The notes under the pieces are model-generated. The model made no database searches. It was not told where the DNA came from and saw only the letters and a list, made by a program, of their open reading frames with translations. Of a stretch of 64,000 bases of DNA, positions 49,330 through 58,530 are shown one piece after another (within the stretch, counting starts at the first letter, position 1; each line of letters begins with the position of its first letter). The stretch comes from Ctenosaura bakeri. Its lineage: Eukaryota; Chordata; Lepidosauria; Squamata; Iguanidae. The position numbers and the translations under genes are program-made. The DNA is taken from assembly GCA_948474755.1 (NCBI GenBank), contig CAOLHI010001812.1:248001-312000 (forward strand), given 5' to 3'.

Positions 49330-50110
49330 ACACACAGCCAGCTCCAGACCCACCGGGCTCGGCTGAGGACTCCCTGACTCACTCTCCCCTCACGCCTGCG
49401 CTTTCTCCGCAGCAGGGAAAACAACGTCTGGCAGCCTCTGGCGCGCTCCGCGCTGCCTCTGGCCGCCCACCTGCTTCTCCCCACCGGCACCGCACACACA
49501 TGCACACAGGGGAAAAGGCGCGCGCTCAGCGTCTTCCCCGGGGTCTCAACGTTCCACGCCGCCCGGGTTTCCCCTCCCCTCCCTTCCGCCTACCCAGGCT
49601 GGCGATGAAGCAACACGCACGCTCTTCCAGCGGCCCGCGCCTCCCGGCTCGACCTTAGAGCGCCCGACGCGACGTTCCATCCGCCCCGCCGGCCGGCCAC
49701 CTGGGAAGAGCCCGCCCGCGACGCCCGCCGGTGTTCTTCGGCGGGGGGGCGGCTAAACCTGGGCTCTTCCCTCTCGCTGTCGCTGCCGCCGCCGCCGCCG
49801 CCCCCCCATTCACGTTCTCTACTGACGGTGAACCGGGAGGGGGGAGAACCGGGAAATGAGCAACGCCGAGGGTGGCCACGCCCCCTCCCCTCAGAACCGG
49901 AACGCCTCCCTCCCACGGAGGGAGAGGCGAGGCGTCTCTTGAAGGAGGCGCGGCCGTCACTCTTGCGGCAACTGCATTGTTGCTGTCATGTCCTCCCAGG
50001 CGCCTCAGCAGGCGCGAGAGCGCGGGTAGTGGCTCCGTCCTATTGGCGGCACGAAGGCCGCCGTCCCCGCCCCTTTCACACCACCCCGTACCACGTGACC
50101 TAGCCGAGCG
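49330..50110 (-). promoter_or_regulatory. CpG-island-like promoter, probably ZDHHC3 (untranslated exon 1 likely within)
   Basis: About 780 bp of very GC- and CpG-rich sequence in otherwise AT-rich DNA. Seen: an inverted CCAAT box (CTATTGG, about 50,039-50,045), a CACGTG E-box (about 50,093), GC/KLF boxes such as CCACGCCCCC (about 49,877) and a CCG/GCC run near 49,785-49,805. The first ZDHHC3 coding exon has an upstream acceptor at 30,186, so an untranslated first exon must lie further right on the minus strand, and this island is the best candidate. Several weak minus-strand donors are possible and none is decisive. Long open frames here are GC artefacts with no recognisable domain. Confidence 0.6.
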
Positions 50111-50116
50111 TAAAGC

Positions 50117-50300
50117 GGCCATTTCTATTATTCCACCTTCAACATCCCGTGGAATGCTGGGGCTTGCAGTTTAGGGAGGGGCCTTTAGAATTCTCAGCCA
50201 GAGAGCTCTTGGGCCTCAGCGAACTACAAACCCCAGAATCCCACAGGAGGTTGAAAGTGGAATAATAAGGGCGCTATAACATTATAGTGCAGAAATGGCC
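50117..50300. mobile_element. Palindromic MITE, copy 2
   Basis: Same family, with about 24 bp missing from the outer left arm. It abuts the CpG island on its left and a truncated SINE head on its right. Confidence 0.85.
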
Positions 50301-50301
50301 T

Positions 50302-50345
50302 TAGTCTGTCACTCAGACTACTACACCATGCTGGCTCACTTTGCC
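50302..50345 (-). mobile_element. Sauria-type SINE head, truncated by a MITE
   Basis: CACTCAGACTACTACACCAT in reverse is the tRNA-like SINE head. It ends at the right terminus of the MITE at 50,117-50,300. Confidence 0.5.
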
Positions 50346-50378
50346 AATTACTTCCTTTTAAAATGCAGCCTACAGCAC

Positions 50379-50470
50379 CTGGTAGTCATTGGCAGTCTCC
50401 CATTCATATGCTAACCAGGGCTGATCCTGCTTAACTTCCAAGATCAGACATGGTCTGGTGCAGTTGTGTA
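50379..50470 (-). mobile_element. 5S-rRNA-derived sequence (5S-type SINE head)
   Basis: Read on the minus strand it follows vertebrate 5S rRNA through the internal promoter: segments corresponding to GATCTTGGAAGTTAAGCAGG and CTGGTTAGCATATGAATGGG. Too mutated for a functional 5S gene; 5S-headed Sauria SINEs are known in squamates, and Sauria tail and head pieces lie on both sides. Confidence 0.7.
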
Positions 50471-50604
50471 GAAGAAGGAATTTCAGCAAACAATAGCTGC
50501 TGAAATTTGCTCTTCTGCCATAAAAGTATAGGTCCTGTGCTTCACCCAGTCATTCTAAGTAGTGTCACATGAAGGTCAAATCAGTTTTAATATCAATTAG
50601 GAAT

Positions 50605-50712
50605 TTGTTGTTGTGTTCCTTCAAATCACTTACGGTGATCCTAAGACCAAATCATGTGGTTTTCTCAGCAAAATTTTCTCAGATATTTTCTTGTCATTTG
50701 ACTGAAGGATAT
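50605..50712 (-). mobile_element. Sauria-type SINE tail fragment
   Basis: TTGTTGTTGTGTTCCTTCAA ... GGTGATCCTAAGACC, the RTE-type SINE tail in minus orientation. Confidence 0.6.
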
Positions 50713-51204
50713 TTCTGACCTGCTATTCATACAAAATAATGGGGTTAAAAATAAAACCACCATTAAAATAATACAGTAAAAACACATTCAAAAGACTCCC
50801 TGAAAAAAGCAACAGATTTAAAAGAAAAATAAACAGCAGTCATAGTTCTCCATACCTGGAAGGAAGTCCCACTGAACTTAATGAATCTTATTTCTGACCA
50901 GATTTGAATAGGATTGTTCTGTCAACTGTCAAAGTACAGTACAACTGAAACAAACATGTTTTTACTAGGCTTTCAAAGCACTTAGAACAAGACTACAAAG
51001 CGGCAGGCAGCTTGTGGCCCTGTAGCTAAAAAGGCAAGGGAAGAGAAACAGAATCTAATTCCAAAATTAACCAAAAAAACAAAAAACAAACCCAAAGTGA
51101 AGAAAGTCAGCAAAGTAACAATTAATGCTATGTATTTCTCAATAAAGAGTAAAAACAGTTAAACATGAATCAACACTAATCACAACCAGAAGGAGCAGCT
51201 AAGG

Positions 51205-51330
51205 ACACGTTGTTGTTGTTAGCTGCCATAAAGTCAACTTCAATTTATGTCTACTGCAACTTATTCATGAGAGACCTCCATCAACAACCCAACTCAGGTC
51301 TTGCTAATTCAGGGCAGTGGTAAATACAGA
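51205..51330 (-). mobile_element. RTE/BovB-like LINE 3' end fragment
   Basis: GTTGTTGTTAGCTGCCATAA ... AAGTCAACTTCAATTTATG matches in reverse the terminal segment of the RTE copy ending at 48,812 and continues with GAGAGACCTCCATCAACAAC. Confidence 0.6.
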
Positions 51331-51990
51331 TATAGTACCTATACACTTACAGAAAGATTTGTGTAAGTACCTATATCACACAAAGATTTCATAGATCTGA
51401 GTAACTTTACATAAATTACTACAGATATAACAGCTCAGCACCAGCCAGTGTTAATAATATATAATAAAGAAACCATAAGAAATTTTAAAAAAACCAAATA
51501 TGTGTTACAAACCAAATGAATTTAGACACTTTTGGTCTTCATTGGTGGTCAGTAGATAAGGATAAGCCATTCATTTAAAGGCAGCAAAATAGCAAAGCTT
51601 CTGCCACATTAAGTCTTCCCACTCTCATCGGGAACAAAATTGCAAATTGCAGGTCTGTTCTGAAGGGACAAAAACACACCCACCCACAGAATAATAGCAG
51701 AAGCGTAGTGAAAAAGAGAATGAAAAGGAGAATAGGAGCTGGATGTCATCAGTATTCTGACGCAGAGAACTGTACCTTCTAACAACCTTTCTCAACAATT
51801 TTAAATAACTGTCAACAATGTTAGAATGCTAATGCCAGAAAGCATCAGCACATATAGCACCTACTCAAAACAGATGCTGATACAGCCCTGTGATACCACC
51901 TATTAACAATGTATTTGTTCCACTGTGAGTGGATTTCGGATTTTTTTCCCAGTTGTTGCTTGAAACTCACAGTTCATGAAGGCTGACCAG

Positions 51991-52169
51991 GGCCATTTCC
52001 ACACTAGCCTGTTATAGCGCGATGATTGCACTTTCAACATCCTCTGGAATCCTAGGGTTTGCAGTTTCAGGAGGGGCCAGCCAGCCCCTCCCGAAACTGC
52101 AAACCCCAGGTTCCAGAGGATGTTGAAAGTGGAATCATCACGCTATAACAGGCTAGTGCGGAAATGGCC
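51991..52169. mobile_element. Palindromic MITE, copy 3
   Basis: GGCCATTTCCACACTAGCC ... GGCTAGTGCGGAAATGGCC with CAG directly before and after (putative 3-bp target duplication). The centre is itself palindromic (GGAGGGGC / GCCCCTCC). Confidence 0.9.
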
Positions 52170-52299
52170 CAGTTCAAGCTGCAGTCCTACTGCATACTTA
52201 ACATACTTAACTGAACATTCTCTTGAAAACAGTGGGACTTATTTTACGGTAAGTGTACACAGTTTGAAAAGAACATAAGCATAATCGCACAACTCATCC

Positions 52300-52610
52300 A
52301 TTTATAATTTGTGGCATGGGGGAGGTAGAGGACATCATACACTACGTATTTTTCTGCCCCCTTTATCAAAATCCTCGAAAGAGATTTTTGGGACATATTC
52401 TGGCTCCCTTGCAAGGTGAGACTCCCTACATAAAATTTTGCTGGTTGCTCTCAGATTGTGATCTACTGGTTACATATAAAACAGCTTTATTTGTCAAAGC
52501 TGCTAAAAGCATTCGTGCAGATTATTTGAAAGAGATTGCCATAGACTGTGCCAGGGACTCTCTGATCTAATATTTATATGGATGTATAATATGGACATTA
52601 TATCAGTACA
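52300..52610 (+). mobile_element. Non-LTR retrotransposon C-terminal fragment (clade unknown)
   Basis: An 84-codon open frame (52,316-52,570) contains HYVFFCPLYQNPRKRFLG, resembling the Cys-containing C-terminal end of LINE ORF2 proteins. No RT core is present. It could be a chance frame; the HxxFxCPxY motif is the reason for the call. Confidence 0.45.
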
Positions 52611-52630
52611 TAACATATTATATATATATC

Positions 52631-53101
52631 AAAGTCATCTCTCCACATTTGCTTGGGTTAAGGGTGCAGGACTCCACAAAAGTTGAAAAATCACAAATAC
52701 CAATGTGTGTCTGTGGGAAAGGGGCATGATGGAGAGAATGGGAAACCATGTCAGGGAAAAGAGAGCGGAAGGGAGTTAATCAGCATGGTGGCCCTATACG
52801 TCCTCTCTTGCCCATCTCCTTCTTTGGGTGTGGGGGGCAGTGGGAGAGGGTTTATGAGGCTGAGAAATTGGGCTGGGGGCCATCCTTTGCTGGCCAGGGA
52901 GTGGCTAGTGGAGAAGGAAGAGGAGGCATAGAGCTAGGTTTTTATAGGGTTGTATGGCCTGATCAGAGAGGAAAAGAATCCCCCAGGGAAAATCCAGGTG
53001 GGAGCAGGGAAGAAGCACCTGAAGTAGGGAGACAGAGGTTGGAGAAATGCACAAATAAGCAAATCCTTGGAAATGAAACCACAAATGTGGAGGACTGACT
53101 G
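52631..53101 (-). mobile_element. Tigger/pogo-like MITE, same family as 7,369-7,754
   Basis: The right end ACAAATGTGGAGGACTGACTG, followed by TA, and the left end GTCATCTCTCCACATTTGC match the 7.4-kb element in opposite orientation. The interior is unrelated G-rich DNA. A GAAA microsatellite follows at once. Confidence 0.72.
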
Positions 53102-53108
53102 TAGCATC

Positions 53109-53110
53109 AA

Positions 53111-53146
<36 letters not shown>

Positions 53147-53150
53147 AACC
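53109..53150 (+). repeat. GAAA microsatellite
   Basis: About ten AAAG/GAAA units directly right of a Tigger-like MITE. Confidence 0.95.
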
Positions 53151-53306
53151 AAGATGCATCAGCCATCGTCTATGTGCATATTCTCCCAAAGTATGCATTT
53201 TCACATTTTGTACTTTCAATGGATTTTTACATTTTGTACTTAAATGGTACCCAACCATGGACGTTTTCCAAAAAGTGAAACATGAACTGTGAAACACATA
53301 TACTGT

Positions 53307-53473
53307 GGCCATTTCTGCACTAGACTGTTATAGTGCTATTACTCCACTTTCAACATTCTGTAGACTCCTGGGGTTCATCCTCAAAGGCCCCCCCCTAAAT
53401 TGCAAACCCCAGTTTTCCATAGGATGTTGGAAGTGGAATGATAGCACTGTAAGAGCCTAGTGCAGAAATGGCT
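53307..53473. mobile_element. Palindromic MITE, copy 4
   Basis: GGCCATTTCTGCAC ... GTGCAGAAATGGCT, flanked by TGT on both sides. Internal deletion of one arm. First member of a tandem duplication with copy 6. Confidence 0.87.
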
Positions 53474-53511
53474 TGTGTTTTGCTGTGGTTGGGAACAGTT
53501 CATTACTCATA

Positions 53512-53656
53512 GGCCATTTCCGCACGAGACTGTTATAGCGCTATGATTCCACTTTCAACCTCCTATCCGGCCCCTCCCGAAACTGCAAACCGCAGGATTC
53601 CATAGGAGGTTGAAAGTGGAATCATAGCGCTATAACAATCCTGTGCGGAAATGGCC
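53512..53656. mobile_element. Palindromic MITE, copy 5
   Basis: GGCCATTTCCGCACGAGAC ... CCTGTGCGGAAATGGCC, flanked by ATA. It is 145 bp because one arm lacks its inner segment. Paired with copy 7 by the duplication. Confidence 0.88.
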
Positions 53657-53677
53657 ATAGTCTTTTCTGCCCAGACA

Positions 53678-53770
53678 CACAAAAGTAAGGCTGCAATCCA
53701 GTGAGATTTATCTGTGGGGCAAGCACATTTGGACTCAGGAAGGTTTACTTCCGAGTAACCATGCACACAT
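53678..53770. repeat. Dispersed repeat (TTACTTCYGAGTAA family)
   Basis: AAGGCTGCAATCCAGTGAGA ... GGTTTACTTCCGAGTAACCA. Relatives are seen near 50,850-50,925, 52,180-52,260 and 55,370-55,430 (GTTACTTCTAAGTGTGCA, GTCCCACTGAACTTAATG). A common lizard repeat; class unknown to me. Confidence 0.5.
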
Positions 53771-53891
53771 TCGGCCTGCTCCTCTCCAATCCCATGCATT
53801 TACTGGTGAGTAAACATGTGCATGACTGGACTTCTGGCTGAACAGGCATACGGGTTTGGGCGAAAAACGCCAAGCCATTTTATCTGTCTTT

Positions 53892-54031
53892 GGCCATTTC
53901 CGCACTGTTATGGTGCTACTATTCCACTTTCAATACATTCAAAGGCCCCTCTCTAACCTGCAAACCCCAGGATTCCATAGGACGTTGGAAGTGGAATGAT
54001 AGCACTATAACAGCCTAGTGCAGAAATGGCT
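53892..54031. mobile_element. Palindromic MITE, copy 6
   Basis: Homologue of copy 4 at +558 bp (right-end alignment), with a larger internal deletion (140 bp in all). Confidence 0.85.
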
Positions 54032-54069
54032 TGTGTTTTGCTGTGGTAGGGAACAGTTCATTACTCATA

Positions 54070-54229
54070 GGCCATTTCCGCACGAGACTGTTATAGCGCT
54101 ATGATTCCACTTTCAACCTCCTATGGAATCCTGGGGTTTGCAGTTTCGGGAGGGGCTGCAAACCCCAGGATTCCATAGGAGGTTGAAAGTGGAATCATAG
54201 CGCTATAACAGTCCAGTGCGGGAACGGCC
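54070..54229. mobile_element. Palindromic MITE, copy 7 (near-perfect hairpin)
   Basis: Two arms of about 74 bp around a loop of roughly 13 nt; AACCTCCTATGGAATCCTGG pairs with CCAGGATTCCATAGGAGGTT and the match runs outward through TAGCGCTATGATTCC. It ends 293 bp before the EXOSC7 start codon. Confidence 0.9.
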
Positions 54230-54522
54230 TTTATCTAGCACCATCTCTCCTCCCACCCCTGGGAAGAATTGCAACAGAGCCGGGAAACTCCCCGACAGCT
54301 TTGGCAGCCTCGCCCATCCCTCTCTGTCTGTGACGTAGAAGGACAGAATGAATCACCCCGCGGAATGACGCGGGACGCCTCGCCCACACACCCGCGGAGG
54401 GAGGGGGAGAGCCTGGAGGGGGACTCGGGGAATGACGTAATTAGAAGGCGCCCAGACGAGAGTGGGCTGCTAGATCGGGCGCCCCTTGCGAAGCTCCGCG
54501 GGGAAGGCGGGTTGTTGTAACG
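54230..54522 (+). promoter_or_regulatory. EXOSC7: EXOSC7 promoter / 5' UTR region with CRE-like motifs
   Basis: This GC-rich stretch lies between a palindromic MITE and the EXOSC7 start. It contains TGACGTAG (54,331-54,338) and TGACGTAA (54,433-54,440), both CRE/ATF-like, plus GGGCGCCCC. No TATA box is obvious, which fits a housekeeping CpG promoter. TSS position is not visible. Confidence 0.65.
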
Positions 54523-54579
54523 ATGGCCTCGGTGGTGCTGAGCGAAGCGGAGAAAGTTTACATCATACACGGCGTCCAG
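54523..54579 (+). CDS. EXOSC7: EXOSC7 coding exon 1 (residues 1-19)
   Basis: The first 19 codons, MASVVLSEAEKVYIIHGVQ, are followed by donor CAG|GTAACG. EXOSC7 (RRP42) is a catalytically inert RNase PH-like subunit of the six-membered ring of the RNA exosome, where it pairs with MTR3/EXOSC6; the complex degrades and trims RNA in nucleus and cytoplasm. The start codon lies in a GC-rich promoter (54.23-54.6 kb) with two TGACGTA motifs. The next in-frame methionine upstream would require reading through non-coding GC-rich DNA. A palindromic MITE begins only 131 bp after the donor. Confidence 0.93.
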
Positions 54580-54709
54580 GTAACGGCCACGAGCGAGGCA
54601 GGGCTGTGGAAGGCGATGGCAGGCGACGCTTGTCTCGTCTTTCGGCTGATGCCTTTAGAAGCAGCACTTACGCTTTCCCGTTTGTTACTGACCCTGAGAC
54701 CGCTTCACT

Positions 54710-54888
54710 GGCCGTTTCCGCACTACACGGTTATACTGCTATCGTTCCCCTTTCAAGATCCTGTGGAATTCTGGGCTTTGTAGCTTACTGAGGATTCCAA
54801 ATTCTCCTCCCTAAACTGCAAACCTCAGGATTCCGTAGATGTTGAAAGTGGAATGATAACGCTATAACAGTGTAGTGCGGAAACGGCC
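54710..54888. mobile_element. Palindromic MITE, copy 8
   Basis: GGCCGTTTCCGCACTAC ... GTAGTGCGGAAACGGCC, flanked by ACT on both sides. It starts 131 bp downstream of EXOSC7 exon 1. Confidence 0.9.
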
Positions 54889-54956
54889 ACTGTTGCGCGT
54901 AGTAGATCATGAGCAGAGTGCGTTTTCCTCTCTGTCGATAGGTTAATCCACACTTA

Positions 54957-55155
54957 GGGCCTTTCCGCGCTACACCGTTACAGTGCTATTGTTCCACTTT
55001 CAACATCCTGTGGAGTTCTGGGGTTTGTAGTTGAGGCCAAAGAGTTCTCTGGCTGAGAATTCTAAATGCTCCCCCACTAAACTACAAACCCCAGAATTCC
55101 AAAGGATGTTGAAAGTGGAATAATAGCACAATAACAGTGTAGTGCAGAAAGGCCC
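54957..55155. mobile_element. Palindromic MITE, copy 9
   Basis: GGGCCTTTCCGCGCTACAC ... GTAGTGCAGAAAGGCCC, TTA on both sides. Its right TTA is also the left neighbour of copy 10. Confidence 0.9.
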
Positions 55156-55158
55156 TTA

Positions 55159-55359
55159 GTGCCTTTCTGCCCTACACTGTTATAGCGCTATTATTCCACT
55201 TTCAGCGTCTTATGGATCCTGGGGTTTGCAGTTTAGGGAGGGGCATTTAGACTTCTCAGCCAGAGAACTCTTTGACTTCAGTAAACTACAAACCCCAGAA
55301 TTCCACAGGATATTGAAAGTGGAATAATAACACTATAACAGCATAGTGTGGAAAGGCCC
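55159..55359. mobile_element. Palindromic MITE, copy 10
   Basis: GTGCCTTTCTGCCCTACAC ... CATAGTGTGGAAAGGCCC; starts three bases after copy 9. Confidence 0.88.
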
Positions 55360-55690
55360 AGTATGTCCTTTCAACGGTGTTCAGTGTAGGTTACTTCTAA
55401 GTGTGCACAGGATAGATTGCAGACAGCCTTTTATCATTCCTAGGAGGGTTCAACAATGATAGGTGTCTTAATATTTCTTACTGCTTGATCATTTGGTACA
55501 CTTCTGATTGATGATTCCTGAAGAAGCTCAGCTAGATAGGCGTTTTGGTCATCCCATTTTGCCAGGGGATTTCTGAGAAGTCAGCCCTCCACAAGCTTTC
55601 TCTTTGGGGGGATCAAGGCTCCCTATCTCCACCCCAAACTGGGATCCATGAATAGGGTTGACATCAGTCAGAAGTCAACTTGAAGACACA

Positions 55691-55896
55691 GGCTATTTCA
55701 GCCCTACACTGTTACTGTGCTGTTATTCCACTTTCAACACCCTATGGAATCTCCTGGGGGTTGGCAGTTTAGGGAGGGGCCTTTAGAATTCTCAGCCAGA
55801 GAGCTCTCTTTGGCCTCAGTAAACAACAAACACCAGAATTCCACAGGATGCTGAAAGTGGAATAATAGCACCATAACAGTATAGGGCAGAAAGGCT
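55691..55896. mobile_element. Palindromic MITE, copy 11
   Basis: GGCTATTTCAGCCCTACAC ... GTATAGGGCAGAAAGGCT; full-length arms with GTTATTCCACTTTCAACACC. Confidence 0.87.
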
Positions 55897-56934
55897 CGTA
55901 TGCTTTGCATAGCGTCAAATGATATGACTTATTGTGAATGAGCTATCTCAGAGGTATCAGTTACTTACAGAGTTCTGGTACCATCCATCATTTCAGAGTC
56001 AGAGCTTCCAGGTAAAGTCAGTTACTATCTTGAACTGCACAGAGTCGTGCAAATAGTCAGGAAAATATGCAAGGAAGTGTAAAGATCTCTGAAGAATCTC
56101 TTTACAATTTCCACATCTGAGATTAAGGAGGCAAGGTTCTGAAACTAATCTAACTTGCTAGCTAATTGCATTTTTAGCTTTTGGTCCCATGCCAGGAGGC
56201 AATTATCATGCAGATAAAATAATTAATTAATAAGAAGGTTTATGTACAACGACCTAAACTTTCAGAAACTGATACATGATAAAAACAGAGTTACTGATTT
56301 GCCAGTAGCTCTTTTGACATTTAACATCTGCTTGACAGGCAGCAATTGTACAGCAGAAGATTCCCTAGATCTAGATATTTGTAAAGGGGGAAAAAATGCA
56401 TCAGCTAAACTTTTCCAGTTTTATATTGTAAAAGAAATTAAGACCCAGTTCAGATTATTGTCTCTAAATCATAGCTTGGTTACTGGGAGCAAGGTTTGGA
56501 TGCAGAAATGCCTTTTCCTCTCCTTTTGTTCTCCTCCATACACAAGAGTAAGGAAGGACCTTAGAACCAGAGTATGGAAAAGTTTGGAGGCATTCTGGGA
56601 GTTCTCATCCCAAAACGTAATTTTTCCCAGCTCTGGCCACAACATACCATAGTTCCATAATATACGTGAACTTGTGGGACTCTGTTTTGTTGTAACTGAA
56701 ACTAGTTAGAGCAAACCAGGAAAAAATAATTATTTAATATTTTGATATCTTAATTAGCTTCTTGTTAACTTCCTGAATTCAAATATAACATGAGACTGTG
56801 GTTTGTTTTAAAGTGACAGCAGGTGCATTTTTTCTTGTGCTGAATGCAGAGGAGGAGACAGGAAGAGGAGTGAACAAGTCTGAAGCTTACCATAGCTCAT
56901 TTCTTAATAATCCTAATCATATTTTAGACCAGGG

Positions 56935-57065
56935 ATAGGGATTATGTGGGTTCCATATATTGCTGGACTGCAAGCCCATCAGACCTCATGGTTGACTAAG
57001 CTGGCTAGAGCTGATGGGAGTTATGGTACAATAACTTCCAGAGAGCCATACATGCTCCACAAATA
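56935..57065. mobile_element. hAT-like MITE
   Basis: CCAGGGATAGGGATTATGTG start, TGCTGGACTGCAAGCCCATC / GCTGATGGGAGTTATGGTAC inverted arms. EXOSC7 intron 1. Confidence 0.65.
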
Positions 57066-57248
57066 CCTCACCATCTGAACTGGCCCTAAGTATATCATGA
57101 ATGGACAGAATGCAGACCTTGGTTATGCTTAGAGGCAAACTCCTTTGGCATTCATTTACACTAATCTACAAACTTATGAATCCTGTATATAATTTTCTAC
57201 TTATGTAGATGAGTTAGGATTAAATAATAACACTGATGGGTGTTTTAG

Positions 57249-57350
57249 GAGGATCTTCGAGTTGATGGCCGTGGCTGTGAAGATTATAGGTGTATTGAAG
57301 TCGAAACAGATGTAGTATCTAACACAAGTGGATCTGCTAGAGTAAAACTT
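57249..57350 (+). CDS. EXOSC7: EXOSC7 coding exon 2 (residues 20-53)
   Basis: Acceptor TGTTTTAG is followed by 34 codons starting EDLRVDGRGCEDYRCIEVET and ending ARVKL, then donor CTT|GTAAGT. The exon opens the RNase PH fold; RVDGR is a family signature at the start of archaeal and eukaryotic RNase PH-like exosome subunits. The phase is 0 at both ends, consistent with exon 1. Intron 1, about 2.7 kb, is filled with four palindromic MITE copies and a hAT-like MITE. Confidence 0.94.
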
Positions 57351-57542
57351 GTAAGTACACCAAACCAATACTGCTATTATTTTTTTAGTTGTGTTATTTT
57401 ATTTTAGGATCCAGTGCTTCTCCTTATAATTTTAAAAACTGATCTGTTGCCTTTTCAGGAGTTCAGCCCTCACCATTTGCTGAGCTTTCATAATAACAAA
57501 GTCTGGTGGCAACTTAAAGAATAACACACTACTTTTCATCCT

Positions 57543-58530
57543 GGAGGGAAGTGACTAGCGGGGTGCCACAGGGTTCTGTCCTGGGCCCAGTGCTGTTCAA
57601 TATCTTCATCAACGACTTGGATGAAGGAACAGAGGGCATGCTCATCAAATTTGCAGATGACACCAAGTTGGGAGGGGTTGCTAATACGCCAGAGGACAGG
57701 ATCAAAGTTCAAAATGACCTGGACAGATTGGAGAGCTGGGCCAAGGCTAAGAAAATGAAATTCAACAGAGAGAAGTGTAATGTCCTACACTTAGGTAGAA
57801 AAAATGGAATACAGAAATATAGGATGGGGGACATGTGGCTGGATAGCAGTATATGTAAAAGGGATCTAGGAGCTTCATAGACCACAAGCTGAACATGAGT
57901 CAGCAGTGTGATGCAGCAGCCAAGAAAGCCAGTGCAATTCTCGGCTGCATCAATAGGAGTATGGTGTCTAGATCGAGGGAGGTACTGGTACCACTCCACT
58001 CTGCTTTGGTTAGACCTCATCTTGAATACTATGTCCAGTTCTGGGCACCCCAATTCAAGAAGGACATGTTCAAACTGGAGCAAGTCCAGAGGAGGGCAAT
58101 CATAATGGTGAGGGGCCTGGAAGCCATGCCCTATGAGGATAGACTTAGAGAGCTGGGTATGTTTAGTCTGCAGAAGAGGAGGTTAAGAGGGGACGTGATA
58201 GCCATGTTTAAATATTTGAAGGGATTCCATGTAGAGGAGAGAGCGGGCTTGTTTTCTGCTGATCCAGAGGCCAGGACAAGGAGCAATGGATTCAAGCTGC
58301 AGGAAAGGAGATTCCACCTGAACCTCAGGAAGAACTTCCTGACAGTCAGGGCTGTCCGGCAGTAGAATATGCTGCCTCGGAGTATAGTGGAGTCTCCTTC
58401 TTTGGAGGTTTTTAAGCAGAAGCTGGATGGCCATCTGTCGGGAGTGCTTTGAAGGTGTTCCTGCATGGCAGGGAGTTGGACTGGATGGCCTGTGTGGTCT
58501 CTTCCAACTCTACATTTCTATGATTCTATG
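57543..58530 (+). mobile_element. CR1 LINE, 3' kilobase with RT core
   Basis: The longest CR1 copy here. It begins in RT ([29 protein letters not shown] at about 57,646-57,672) and continues through [20 protein letters not shown] and the typical C-terminus [19 protein letters not shown], ending in ATTCTATG octamers. It breaks at about 57,877 (stop after LGAS) and at 58,363 (TAG in place of a Trp codon after VRQ). 5' truncated, as usual. Located in EXOSC7 intron 2. Confidence 0.92.

Noticed and set aside
49146..50174. Several 90-170 codon frames in the 49-50 kb GC-rich region
   Set aside because: CpG-rich DNA rarely contains stops; the peptides are Arg/Pro/Ala/Gly low complexity with no domain or splice support.
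50379..50470. Functional 5S rRNA gene
   Set aside because: Too many substitutions and an incomplete length; fits a SINE head or pseudogene.
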